23,280 nucleotides of DNA from JBBDSH01 sp040905045 (lineage in GTDB: Bacteria; Pseudomonadota; Gammaproteobacteria; Eutrophobiales; Eutrophobiaceae). Position numbers and translations under genes: made by a program. Position 1 is the first letter of the stretch, and the number at the start of each line of letters is the position of its first letter. The stretch spans positions 1 to 23,280 of the forward strand of contig JBBDSH010000074.1 in NCBI GenBank assembly GCA_040905045.1. The letters run 5' to 3'. Below, in pieces: positions 8,399 through 15,742 of this stretch. The notes below the pieces were generated by a model. That model saw only the letters and a list, made by a program, of their open reading frames with translations, did not search any database and had not been told where the DNA came from.

Positions 8399-9060
8399 AC
8401 AGCCTCGACAAAAACATAACCCTGGCCCCGGCGCGTTTCAATACGGCTGCTGCCCAGTTTGCCCCTCAGGCGATTGATGTATACCTCGATCAGGTTTTCA
8501 TCCGCTTCCGCCTCGTTACTGTAAGTGTGCTCGAGAAGGCGGGTCTTGGAAGCTATCTTGCCGGCGTGCTGCATCAGGTATTCCAGCAGGCGGTATTCCG
8601 TTGCGGTCAGGTCCACGGGATTGCCGTCAGCAACGGTGACGCATTGCCGTTCGGGATCCAGTGTCACATCGCCTACCCGCAGCACCGGGTCCGAGCGGCC
8701 GTAGCGGCGGCGAATGAGGGCCTGCAGCCGGACGGCCAGTTCTTCCATATGAAACGGCTTGGCCAGGTAGTCGTCGGCGCCGGCCCGGAATCCTTCCACC
8801 TTTTCATGCCAGGCGCCTCGTGCCGTCAGGATCAGCACCGGTACATCATTGCCGCGTTCGCGCCAGACGGATAACACCGCCAACCCGCCCTTGCCGGGCA
8901 GGCCCAGATCCAGCACCACTGCGTCATAGTCTTCCGTTTCCGCCAGGAACTCGCCCTCCCTGCCGTCGCGGCTGATATCGACGGCAAAGCCGGACTGCTG
9001 CAATCCCTGCTTTATCTCCTCAAGCAGATCACCGTCATCCTCTATGACCAGCAACCGCAT
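8386..9060 (-). CDS. OmpR/PhoP-family response regulator
   Basis: This 224-residue DNA-binding regulator has a receiver domain (1-115) with acidic pocket E7/D8/D9, phospho-acceptor D51 (VVLDLGLPGKGG), T79 and K101 (YLAKPF). The C-terminal winged helix (about 125-220) shows LTATEYRLLEYLM and ends with YINRLRGKL and RRGQGYVF, typical of the OmpR/PhoB class. It begins one base after the stop of the second PepSY gene and overlaps the kinase gene by 13 bp, which marks a tight operon. Sequence alone places it in the PhoP/PmrA/QseB branch without deciding which. A matching tandem half-site box lies upstream of the operon, which suggests autoregulation. Confidence 0.93.
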   Translation of the reverse strand: MRLLVIEDDGDLLEEIKQGLQQSGFAVDISRDGREGEFLAETEDYDAVVLDLGLPGKGGLAVLSVWRERGNDVPVLILTARGAWHEKVEGFRAGADDYLAKPFHMEELAVRLQALIRRRYGRSDPVLRVGDVTLDPERQCVTVADGNPVDLTATEYRLLEYLMQHAGKIASKTRLLEHTYSNEAEADENLIEVYINRLRGKLGSSRIETRRGQGYVFVEAVCDP

Positions 9061-9423
9061 TCAGTCATCCTCGATTTCCACATCAAGTATCTCGCCGGTC
9101 GTCGCATCCACATCCAGTTCCCGGACAATGCCGTCATCCGCCAGCACCTCGATTTCATAATAGAAACGGCCGTCCGCTTCTTCCAGCTCTACCTCGATCA
9201 CCTGTCCCGGATATTCCCTGCGGACAGCCTTCAGCAAATCTTCCAGAGGCATGATGCTTCCCGCTTGCTTCAGTTTGCGGGCCTGTTCCATATCCAGATC
9301 TGCCAGCATGATCAAACCGTCTTCGGGAGTCCCGGAAAATGCAGGCGCCGGCATTGCCATCACGGCCAGGACAGGTAAAACCAGCATCAGTGCGGATGAA
9401 TAACGTATAACGAGAATCTTCAT
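9061..9423 (-). CDS. Secreted PepSY-domain protein
   Basis: The 120-residue protein has a likely signal peptide (about 1-30, hydrophobic LMLVLPVLAVMAM, cleavage near AFSG) and one PepSY domain (about 55-118). The domain shows the usual pattern of an acidic strand pair, VIEVELEEADGRFYYEIEVL, followed by ELDVDATTGEILDVEIEDD. PepSY proteins often sit with two-component systems and are thought to bind a ligand or inhibit a protease; no enzymatic residue is visible. It lies second in the four-gene operon, just before the response regulator. It is a diverged relative of the first PepSY gene, probably from a gene duplication. Confidence 0.88.
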   Translation of the reverse strand: MKILVIRYSSALMLVLPVLAVMAMPAPAFSGTPEDGLIMLADLDMEQARKLKQAGSIMPLEDLLKAVRREYPGQVIEVELEEADGRFYYEIEVLADDGIVRELDVDATTGEILDVEIEDD

Positions 9424-9461
9424 TAATGACTGGCTCTCGATTCAATGTCAAACCGGGGGGA

Positions 9462-9490
9462 ACGGGCCGGCGAAGCCATCACCGGCCCGT
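9462..9490 (-). promoter_or_regulatory. Stem-loop between the two pepSY genes
   Basis: A perfect 9-bp stem, ACGGGCCGG (9462-9470) and CCGGCCCGT (9482-9490), encloses an 11-base loop. No T-tract follows on the minus strand, so it is more likely a transcript-stabilising or partial-termination structure inside the operon than a full terminator. Confidence 0.5.
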
Positions 9491-9513
9491 ATAAGCAACG
9501 ATACAAGACATTG

Positions 9514-9867
9514 TCAGTCCCAGTCATGATCACGCTTCTTTGACAGAACCTCACCGGTACTTGCATCGATATCCAGGTCCCAGTGCTTGCCGTCGGCATC
9601 AATGATTTCCACCTCATAGATATCACGAAGCCAGTCACGGTCCAGTTCTATCTCCGTGACGCGACTGCCGTCCCGCTCCAGGCGGGCAACGATCTCCGAC
9701 AGAGGGATCATATCCGCGTTACCGCTGTCCGCCACCTTCATGGTCCAGCCTTCAGGCAGATTGACAGAGGAACGCATATCATCCGCCTGGGATACAGCCA
9801 ATGTCATTCCGCCCAGCAGCCCCAGGCACAGGCCGCCGGCTATCAGTAAATAAGCATTGAAACGCAT
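9514..9867 (-). CDS. Secreted PepSY-domain protein, first gene of operon
   Basis: This 117-residue protein has an N-terminal signal peptide (about 1-28, ending near VSQA-DD) and a single PepSY domain (about 50-115) ending in WDLDIDASTGEVLSKKRDHDWD. It is periplasmic or exported by inference. It is the first gene of a minus-strand operon that continues with a second PepSY gene, the response regulator and the histidine kinase. A good Shine-Dalgarno site (GGAGAT) lies before the ATG. A PmrA/PhoP-like box and a -10 element precede it. No catalytic residue is recognisable. A role in tuning the sensor kinase is inferred from the operon. Confidence 0.88.
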   Translation of the reverse strand: MRFNAYLLIAGGLCLGLLGGMTLAVSQADDMRSSVNLPEGWTMKVADSGNADMIPLSEIVARLERDGSRVTEIELDRDWLRDIYEVEIIDADGKHWDLDIDASTGEVLSKKRDHDWD

Positions 9868-9898
9868 GATTCATCTCCATTTTCAGTATGTGGAGACG

Positions 9899-9931
9899 AT
9901 TCTACGGGCGACGGCTTAAACCAGGCTTAAA
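9899..9931 (-). promoter_or_regulatory. Operon promoter with PmrA/PhoP-like tandem box
   Basis: On the minus strand, TTTAAG-CCTGG-TTTAAG (9915-9931) is a direct repeat with an 11-bp period. This resembles the PmrA/QseB consensus (YTTAAK-N5-YTTAAK) and its second half overlaps GGTTTA of the PhoP box. Ten bases further is TAGAAT (9899-9904), a plausible -10, with no good -35, as expected for an activator-dependent promoter of the pepSY/two-component operon. Confidence 0.6.
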
Positions 9932-10391
9932 AGACAATATTAAAACGGCGGTAAACAAAGGCCAGCAGCCACAACGGACCGATAAGCAGGAACTGGACAT
10001 CCTTGAAGAAGGAGGGCTTCCTGCCTTCCACCTTGTGACCGATGAACTGGCCCACCCAGGCAAGGATGAAGACAGCGACGGACAACTTCCACAGAGACAG
10101 TGCCGATTGATCCAGAAAATACAGGAGGGCCAGCATGGCGACGGACACCGCCAGCATGCCGGCGGCCAGGCGCGGGGCGATGAGGACGTAATAAATCATG
10201 GCGAAAACGATCAGGATCACCGCACCGTTGAGCACGGCCGGCGCCGCTTCCGGCAACGGTACCCGCAGATACCAGAGCAGGCCCAGCAGGCTGAACATGA
10301 TCAGCGGCACACAGATCCAGTGCAGCGTTTTGTTCACCGGATTGCCGTGACTCTCGTCGTATTCCGCCAGCAGGCTTTCAATACTCCTCAT
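9927..10391 (-). CDS. Mpo1-like (DUF962) membrane protein
   Basis: The 154-residue protein belongs to the DUF962/Mpo1-like family. The yeast member, Mpo1, is a dioxygenase acting on 2-hydroxy fatty acids; the bacterial function is not established. Conserved histidine motifs are YDESHGNPVNKTLHW near the N-terminus and FIGHKVEGRKPSFF near residue 120. About four hydrophobic segments lie between and after them. The frame stays open 45 bases further upstream, but those codons translate heptad array B (NLEPCPLILEP), so the ATG at 10391 is preferred. No clear Shine-Dalgarno site is seen. Its end lies 60 bp from the divergent pepSY start on the opposite side. Confidence 0.85.
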   Translation of the reverse strand: MRSIESLLAEYDESHGNPVNKTLHWICVPLIMFSLLGLLWYLRVPLPEAAPAVLNGAVILIVFAMIYYVLIAPRLAAGMLAVSVAMLALLYFLDQSALSLWKLSVAVFILAWVGQFIGHKVEGRKPSFFKDVQFLLIGPLWLLAFVYRRFNIVF

Positions 10392-10399
10392 TTTCAAAA

Positions 10400-10524
10400 C
10401 AGGCTCAAGGATCAAGGGACAAGGCTCAAGGTTCAAGGGATAAGGGACAAGGAACTATCTGTAGCCTAGTTGCTTCCACCTTGCACCTTTCCCCTTGCCC
10501 CTTGCACCTTGCACCTTGAACCTT
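10400..10524. repeat. Inverted heptad repeat array B
   Basis: The left arm has seven uninterrupted 7-bp units of the form YAAGGNN (10406-10454, for example CAAGGAT, CAAGGGA, CAAGGCT, CAAGGTT) plus a partial unit at 10400. The right arm has seven units of the form NNNCCTT (10476-10524, for example GCACCTT, TCCCCTT, GAACCTT). A 21-bp spacer separates them. The array fills the gap between the Mpo1-like gene and the DUF4870 gene and would fold into a long hairpin. Confidence 0.88.
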
Positions 10525-10527
10525 TGT

Positions 10528-10902
10528 TTATTTAAAAAACCGAATCGTCACCGGATAGCGGAAATGCGTGCCGTCATTGGTCTTGACGGCGGCGACCACG
10601 ATCATGATCAGGGTAAATATACACAATACCACCAGCAACGGAATGCCAATCACCACGAAGACCAGGATAAAGGCGACGATAAAGGCGATAGTCATGGTCA
10701 ACTGAAAATTGATCGCCTCCTTGCCCTGTTCGTTGACAAAGGCGTGCTCGTCCTTCTTGATGGACCAGATGACCAGAGGACCGAGAATGTTGCCGAAGGG
10801 CAACACGAACCCCGCCAGTGCCACCAGGTGGGTAATCATGGCCCAGGTGCGGGCATCCTTATCGATGGTTTCGGACGTGGATTCTTCGATTTCCTGATTC
10901 AT
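10528..10902 (-). CDS. DUF4870 family small membrane protein
   Basis: This 124-residue protein shows the DUF4870 layout: a hydrophilic N-terminus, ARTWAMITHLVALAGFVLPFGNILGPLVIW as the first hydrophobic block, the linker KKDEHAFVNEQGKEAINFQLT, and a strongly hydrophobic C-terminal half (about 75-110). Function of the family is unknown. The ATG at 10902 is preferred to the one at 10914 or 10971, because a G-rich stretch (GGGGGCGG) precedes it and the family usually starts close to this point. The stop codon follows directly on the end of heptad array B. It may be transcribed with the helicase gene upstream, 96 bp away. Confidence 0.82.
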   Translation of the reverse strand: MNQEIEESTSETIDKDARTWAMITHLVALAGFVLPFGNILGPLVIWSIKKDEHAFVNEQGKEAINFQLTMTIAFIVAFILVFVVIGIPLLVVLCIFTLIMIVVAAVKTNDGTHFRYPVTIRFFK

Positions 10903-10998
10903 AACCGCCCCCATGTGATTGTTTTTGTACAGGCAGCCGGACAGCAACCACCCAACTTCTTTATTCAGCATAATCCCGCCCGCTGCGGATATCCACCC

Positions 10999-12678
10999 TT
11001 ACCAGGCAAACAACCGGGCGATCCTGAGTGCCTCATAGGAAAACCGCCGGCCGAGCTTCTCACGCACGGGAGCCAGCCGGCCGTCCCCGGCTTCCCGGAA
11101 CAATGCCACAATCCGATCAAACTCGTCGTCGGGTATCTCGCTCCTGAGATAATCGATATCGGGCAGGGCATCCAGCCCCTTCAGCTTCTCGATATGCTGC
11201 AGGATGGTGCCCGGCTTGAGCTGCCTTTGCCGCGCCATCTCCTGCAACGGCGTTTTCTCCTTCAAAAGCTCCAGGGTGATTTCGTGGGTAGGCCGCTTTT
11301 TCGCGCCGCGCCTTGCTTTCCGCGTCCGGCCCGTGTCCGGCTCCAGCTCGCCCTCGAAGCGATTCAGCAGAGTCTCCTTTTGCCATTGCTGTTTTTCCCC
11401 GGCGGGAAAAGCCTGTAAATACGCCCGCACCTGCGCGGACTGCGTCTTGAAGATGTCGTCCTGTTCCGAAACCGCGCCATCGACCCGCAGGGCGGTTTCA
11501 TTCAGGCCCATGAGTTTCAGACCGTTCAGGCTGCGCACGCGCGACAGCGCCACGTAGCCCATGCCCGGCTCGAAGGCGTCGCTCAGGTCGATCTCGGCCG
11601 TGTCCAGGGTCATGCCCTGGCTTTTGTGGATGGTAATGGCCCAGGCCAGCCGCAGCGGAACCTGTATAACGGCCGCGCGTATCACGCCGTTCTCCTCCAG
11701 GTTCCATTCCACCGGCGCCGCAGTAATAAGATCGTCGTCGAAGGTCCGTACCCGCGGCCAGCCCTCTTCCTTATCGAAGCCGGTAACAATGCCGCGCGTG
11801 CCGTTAACGTAGGCGCCGTCATTGGCATTGCGGACGAACATCACCTGGGCACCTTCTTTCAGCCGCAGGTGTTCCGGCGCCAGGCAGCTTTTCTTCAGGC
11901 CGTCCACCAGCGCCTGCGGTCCCCTGGTTTCCATGGCATAGGTTCTTTCCTCGCCGTTCAGTCCCGCCAGTTCCCGTTCATTCACGGAATCGACATTGAT
12001 ATTGCGGGCATAAAGCCGGGTCGGTCGGATTTCTCCTTCGGGATCGCGCTTGTAACGGGTGCGCAGCGGCACCTTGCTCTGCTCGCCGGCACGGCCGGCA
12101 CGGATATCATTCAGGATCGTCAATAACGGATCATCACCCTGGCGATGCTGCTCGTGCAGATAGCAAACCCGAAACCCGCCCGTTTGCCAGGCATCGGCAT
12201 GCCAGGCGAAACGCCGCTGCGGGACACCGGCACCGCTGCCTGATACCGGCGGCAATTGAAAGAAATCCCCGCTCAAAACCACCTGCAGTCCGCCGAACGG
12301 CTCGGTGAAATCGAGAATGGCGCGGGCAATGCGGTCAACCATGTCCAGCTGATGCGGGTGCAGCATGGAGATTTCATCAATGATCAGCACCTTGACCCCG
12401 GTGTAATTGCGCCGGATGCGCTTGTTGTCGGCCAGTTTTTCCAGCTCGGCTTCGCTCAGGGAATCGCGCACGCCGATGCCGGACCAGGAATGCAGGGTGC
12501 GGCCGTTCAGATGCGTGGCCGCCACGCCGGTGGACGCGGTGACGGCGACGCCGACATCGTGGGAGTGAAGATAAGCGATATAGTGATTCAGCAGCCAGGA
12601 TTTTCCGGCGCCGGCGGCACCGGTCAGAAAAATGTTTTCCCCCAGCTTGAGCAGATCGAGCGCCTCGTCCTGAGTCAT
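10999..12678 (-). CDS. Pif1-like helicase with C-terminal HTH_40-type domain
   Basis: The 559-residue protein is an SF1B helicase of the Pif1/RecD2-like group, which unwinds DNA 5' to 3'. Walker A is GAAGAGKS (20-27), Walker B is LIIDEISML (98-106), followed by SGDFFQLPPV (136-145). The late motif AITIHKSQGMTLD matches helicase motifs V/VI, and GYVALSRVRSL follows. The last 95 residues (THEITLELLKEKTPLQEMA...TILQHIEKL...SYEALRIARLF) look like the helix-turn-helix domain found at the end of many RecQ proteins, giving an unusual combination. The ATG at 12678 has a GAGGT site upstream. Its role, for example in replication-fork or G-quadruplex processing, is inferred. Confidence 0.88.
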   Translation of the reverse strand: MTQDEALDLLKLGENIFLTGAAGAGKSWLLNHYIAYLHSHDVGVAVTASTGVAATHLNGRTLHSWSGIGVRDSLSEAELEKLADNKRIRRNYTGVKVLIIDEISMLHPHQLDMVDRIARAILDFTEPFGGLQVVLSGDFFQLPPVSGSGAGVPQRRFAWHADAWQTGGFRVCYLHEQHRQGDDPLLTILNDIRAGRAGEQSKVPLRTRYKRDPEGEIRPTRLYARNINVDSVNERELAGLNGEERTYAMETRGPQALVDGLKKSCLAPEHLRLKEGAQVMFVRNANDGAYVNGTRGIVTGFDKEEGWPRVRTFDDDLITAAPVEWNLEENGVIRAAVIQVPLRLAWAITIHKSQGMTLDTAEIDLSDAFEPGMGYVALSRVRSLNGLKLMGLNETALRVDGAVSEQDDIFKTQSAQVRAYLQAFPAGEKQQWQKETLLNRFEGELEPDTGRTRKARRGAKKRPTHEITLELLKEKTPLQEMARQRQLKPGTILQHIEKLKGLDALPDIDYLRSEIPDDEFDRIVALFREAGDGRLAPVREKLGRRFSYEALRIARLFAW

Positions 12679-12714
12679 TGCTACCTCGATTCCTTATTCA
12701 TTCTATGAGGACAC

Positions 12715-12720
12715 ATTATA
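12715..12720 (-). promoter_or_regulatory. Candidate -10 element for the helicase gene
   Basis: TATAAT on the minus strand lies 37 bp before the helicase ATG. The -35 region is weak (CTATAT at 17 bp spacing). Confidence 0.45.
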
Positions 12721-12776
12721 CATCTCTGTCAGTCATGATATAGGAACGGATACGGTTTACAAACCTGCTCGCGGAC

Positions 12777-12977
12777 CTAAATAAGTGTTCCGGATCCCTG
12801 TACAGTCCGGGAAGATATAAGCAGACCGTATGCGGCAGGGATGCCGCATTCGAGCTACAGGGACGACATACATGGACGTATTAGTGTCGCGGGAGGACAG
12901 GAGTCCGGAGCGACCGTATTTACCGCGTGTCTGCGTTATGTTCCCGGACTGTACACGGATCCGGAACGGCTATATAG
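12777..12977. repeat. AGGGAT-loop palindromic element, copy 4
   Basis: The ends are CTAAATAAGTGTTCC at 12777-12791 and GGAACGGCTATATAG at 12963-12977. Arms at 12787-12813 and 12941-12967 pair at 26 of 27 positions. The core hairpin has stem ATGCGGC at 12830-12836, loop AGGGAT at 12837-12842 and stem GCCGCAT at 12843-12849. A second hairpin, GTCGC ... GCGAC around 12886-12914 with a GGAC/GTCC inner stem, is inserted compared with copy 3. It takes up much of the 457-bp gap between the helicase and rpe; the rest (12679-12776 and 12978-13135) shows only promoter elements. Confidence 0.75.
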
Positions 12978-13106
12978 GGGGCTTCGCCGCGGCGCCGGTA
13001 CGCCGCGGGCAACCCGGCGAAACGGGGCGATGGGCGAACATACAGCGATCTTTAATGCCGGCCTTGTATTGGCGCCGTTCAGATCAATGGGGTAAAGTGC
13101 GCACTC

Positions 13107-13112
13107 TATAAT
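13107..13112 (+). promoter_or_regulatory. Candidate -10 element for rpe-trpE
   Basis: A perfect TATAAT lies 24 bp before the rpe ATG, with no recognisable -35 box. No tryptophan leader peptide or TrpR-type operator was found between it and rpe. Confidence 0.5.
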
Positions 13113-13135
13113 CTACGCCACTAAGCCCCGACATT

Positions 13136-13810
13136 ATGTCCGATTTCGTCATAGCGCCGTCCATCCTGTCCGCCGATCTGGCCCGCCTCGGGGAGGAGGT
13201 GGAGGCCGTGCTCGCCGCCGGCGCCGATATCATCCACGTGGACGTCATGGACAACCACTACGTTCCCAACCTCACCTTCGGCCCGGTGCTGGTCAAGGCC
13301 CTGCGCGATTACGGCGTCACCGCGACCCTGGATGTGCACCTGATGATCAAGCCGGTGGACCGCATCATCCCCGAATTCGCCGCCGCCGGCGCCACGTACA
13401 TCACCTTCCACCCGGAGGCCAGCGAGCACATCGACCGCACCCTGCAGCTGATCCGGGACAACGGCTGCAAGGCCGGCCTGGTGTTCAACCCGGCCACGCC
13501 GCTGGATTACCTGAAACACGTCATGGACAAGCTGGACATGATCCTGCTCATGTCCGTGAACCCCGGTTTCGGCGGCCAGAGCTTCATTCCCTCGGCCCTG
13601 GACAAGCTGCGCGAGGCGCGCGCTCTTATTGATGACTCGGGACGGGCTATCCGTCTGGAGATCGACGGCGGCGTCAAGGTGGACAACATACGGGAGATCG
13701 CCGCCGCCGGCGCCGATACCTTCGTCGCCGGTTCGGCCATTTTCAGCACCGATGATTACGTCGCCACCATTCGCGCCATGCGCGAGGAACTCGCCGCGCT
13801 CTCCAACTGA
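13136..13810 (+). CDS. rpe: Ribulose-phosphate 3-epimerase
   Basis: The 224-residue TIM-barrel enzyme interconverts ribulose 5-phosphate and xylulose 5-phosphate in the pentose phosphate and Calvin cycles. Family motifs are all present: IAPSILSADLARLGEE at the start, HVDVMDNHYVPNLTFGP with metal ligands H34 and D36, DVHLMI with H68, the phosphate-binding loop MSVNPGFGGQSFIP, and LEIDGGVK with D177. The length is normal. The gene is followed 3 bp later by trpE, so they share a transcript. In many gammaproteobacteria gph (phosphoglycolate phosphatase) sits between rpe and trpE; it is absent here. Confidence 0.97.
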   Translation: MSDFVIAPSILSADLARLGEEVEAVLAAGADIIHVDVMDNHYVPNLTFGPVLVKALRDYGVTATLDVHLMIKPVDRIIPEFAAAGATYITFHPEASEHIDRTLQLIRDNGCKAGLVFNPATPLDYLKHVMDKLDMILLMSVNPGFGGQSFIPSALDKLREARALIDDSGRAIRLEIDGGVKVDNIREIAAAGADTFVAGSAIFSTDDYVATIRAMREELAALSN

Positions 13811-13813
13811 TCC

Positions 13814-15289
13814 ATGATCACGCGGGAACAGTTCCAGTCCTACGCCGATCAGGGCTACAACGCCATACCCGTGGTCCGGGAAGTCCTGGCGGATCTGGAT
13901 ACGCCCCTGTCCGCCTACCTGAAGCTGGCCTTTGGGCCGCATACCTACCTGCTGGAATCGGTGGAAGGCGGCGAGAAATGGGGCCGTTATTCCATCATCG
14001 GCCTGGCGGCGAAATCCGTATTCAAGGTCACCGGCAGAAAGGTGGTGATCGAGTCCGGCGGCAAGGTGGAATCGGAGATCGAGACCGACGATCCCTTCAG
14101 CGAGATCCAGCGCTTCCAGTCCCGCTTCCGCGTCCCGGACATGGAAGGCCTGCCGCGTTTCTCCGGCGGCCTGGTGGGGTATTTCGGCTACGATTGCGTC
14201 GCCTACATCGAGCCGCACCTGAAGAACCATGACAAGGAAGACGTTCTGGGCTGCCCGGACATCTATCTCATGGTCTCGGATCGCATTGCCGTATTCGACA
14301 ACGTCAGCGGCAAGATCCTGCTTATCGTGCACGCCGACCCCGCGGAGGACGACGCCTACGACCGAGCCGTCACCGAACTGGAAACCCTCGCCACCACGCT
14401 CACCGGTACCTCCGTCCCTACCCTGCCCGCGGTACCCGCGCAGGATATCCTGGAAACCGATTTCCAGTCCGGTTTCACCCAGGACGGATTCATGGACGGC
14501 GTACGCCGCATCAAGGAGTACATCCTGGAAGGCGACGTCATGCAGGTGGTACTGTCCCAGCGCATGTCCATCCCCTTCAAGGCGCCGCCGCTGAATCTCT
14601 ATCGCGCCCTGCGCTGCACCAACCCCTCGCCCTATATGTACTATTTGCATCTGGGCGATTTCCACGTGGTCGGTGCCTCGCCGGAAATCCTGGTACGCCT
14701 GGAAGACGGCATCGTTACGGTGCGTCCCATCGCCGGCACCCGGCCGCGCGGAAAAACCGAGGACGAGGACAGGGCACTGGAAGAAGAGCTCCTGGCCGAT
14801 CCCAAGGAATGCGCCGAACACCTGATGCTCATCGATCTGGGCCGCAACGACGTCGGCCGCATTGCCCGAACCGGCAGCGTTAATCTCACCGACAAGATGG
14901 TCATCGAACGCTATTCCCACGTCATGCACATTGTCTCCAACGTCACCGGCGAAATGGCCGAGGGCCATTCCGCCCTGGACGTGCTGGCCGCCACCTTCCC
15001 GGCGGGCACGCTGTCCGGCGCCCCCAAGATCCGGGCCATGGAAATCATCAACGAACTGGAACCCAGCCGGCGCGGCGTCTACGGCGGCGCCGTCGGTTAT
15101 TTATCCTGGGACGGCAACATGGACACCGCCATCGCCATCCGCACGGCGGTGATCAAGGACGACACGCTCTATATCCAGGCCGGCGGCGGCATCGTCGCCG
15201 ATTCGGTACCGGAGAACGAGTGGGATGAAACCATGAACAAGGGCCGCGCCATCTTCCGGGCGGTGAGCATGGCGGTGAACGATATCTAG
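13814..15289 (+). CDS. trpE: Anthranilate synthase component I
   Basis: This 491-residue enzyme converts chorismate to anthranilate together with TrpG, the first step of tryptophan synthesis. Chorismate-binding motifs are visible: FHVVGASPEILVRL, TVRPIAGTRPRGKTEDED, LIDLGRNDVGRIA, FPAGTLSGAPKIRAME, and GGAVGYLSWDGNMDTAIAIRT, ending with a conserved GGGIVADSVPENEWDET block. Feedback control by tryptophan is likely, given the N-terminal SVEGGEKWGRYS. It starts 3 bp after rpe. The last 109 bp, including the stop codon, occur again at 16078-16186 beyond the higBA module; seven base differences are confined to the final 25 bp. trpG lies 2.4 kb downstream, unlike a continuous trp operon. Confidence 0.97.
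   Translation: MITREQFQSYADQGYNAIPVVREVLADLDTPLSAYLKLAFGPHTYLLESVEGGEKWGRYSIIGLAAKSVFKVTGRKVVIESGGKVESEIETDDPFSEIQRFQSRFRVPDMEGLPRFSGGLVGYFGYDCVAYIEPHLKNHDKEDVLGCPDIYLMVSDRIAVFDNVSGKILLIVHADPAEDDAYDRAVTELETLATTLTGTSVPTLPAVPAQDILETDFQSGFTQDGFMDGVRRIKEYILEGDVMQVVLSQRMSIPFKAPPLNLYRALRCTNPSPYMYYLHLGDFHVVGASPEILVRLEDGIVTVRPIAGTRPRGKTEDEDRALEEELLADPKECAEHLMLIDLGRNDVGRIARTGSVNLTDKMVIERYSHVMHIVSNVTGEMAEGHSALDVLAATFPAGTLSGAPKIRAMEIINELEPSRRGVYGGAVGYLSWDGNMDTAIAIRTAVIKDDTLYIQAGGGIVADSVPENEWDETMNKGRAIFRAVSMAVNDI
15181..15289 (+). repeat. 3' end of trpE, first copy of a 109-bp direct repeat
   Basis: This segment repeats at 16078-16186. The first 84 bases are identical; the last 25 differ at seven places. 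In both copies the reading frame ends with a double stop (TAGTAG here, TAATAA there). Confidence 0.93.
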
Positions 15290-15311
15290 TAGAAAGTCTA
15301 ATCAAGCCATC

Positions 15312-15368
15312 ATTCCGGGCAGAGCGCAGCCTTCAGCCCCGGCCTTGAGCCGGGGGTAGACCCGGAAT
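15312..15368. terminator. Nested stem-loop downstream of trpE
   Basis: An inner hairpin CCCCGGC-CTTGA-GCCGGGG (15337-15355) lies inside outer arms ATTCCGGG (15312-15319) and CCCGGAAT (15361-15368). No T-tract follows. It resembles repetitive extragenic palindromes as much as a terminator, so terminator function is inferred. Confidence 0.4.
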
Positions 15369-15450
15369 TCATTACTTACTGATCCAGGCTGATGTAATCC
15401 AGTCAAATACGCTCTGACAGAACAACGTTACTCTGACCTGCTCGAATCCC

Positions 15451-15738
15451 TCAGGCGGCATCACACGGCTGAACACGCCGGGCAATTTCCCTGCCTTTTT
15501 CCGCCTCGACCACCGCGATGTCATACTGGCCTTGCAGATCCAGCCAGAACTGAGGACTATTGCCGAAATACCGTCCCAGACGAACCGCCGTATCGGCCGT
15601 GATCGAACGCCGCTCGTTAAGAATGTCTGTAATCCGCCCGGAAGGCACGCCCAGATCCAGAGCCAGCCGGTTGGCGCTCAGGTTGCGCGCCTGGAGTTCA
15701 CGCTTCAATAATCTGCCGGGATGTGCGGCGGGGGACAT
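15451..15738 (-). CDS. higA: HigA-family antitoxin
   Basis: The 95-residue helix-turn-helix protein is the antitoxin and repressor of the higBA module. It starts HPGRLLKRELQARNLSANRLALDLGVPSGRITDILNERRSI, the XRE-type DNA-binding region, followed by TADTAVRLGRYFGNSPQFWLDLQGQYD, the typical HigA dimer part. The ATG at 15738 is chosen over an upstream ATG at 15822 because it follows a good GAGGAT ribosome site and gives the usual length. It follows higB by 4 bp, the toxin-first order normal for hig modules. It binds and neutralises HigB and normally represses the shared promoter. Confidence 0.92.
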   Translation of the reverse strand: MSPAAHPGRLLKRELQARNLSANRLALDLGVPSGRITDILNERRSITADTAVRLGRYFGNSPQFWLDLQGQYDIAVVEAEKGREIARRVQPCDAA

Positions 15739-15742
15739 ATTC

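Noticed and set aside
10495..11418. A 307-codon open frame on the plus strand
   Set aside because: It runs antisense to the DUF4870 and helicase genes, begins inside a heptad array and has no recognisable motif.
12978..13135. A trp leader peptide or attenuator upstream of rpe-trpE
   Set aside because: No short frame with tandem tryptophan codons and no terminator-antiterminator pair was found.
13121..14968. A 615-codon open frame on the minus strand across rpe and trpE
   Set aside because: It lies opposite two clear enzymes, its translation is rich in G, H, D and V with no domain pattern, and it reflects the GC-rich codon bias of the sense genes.
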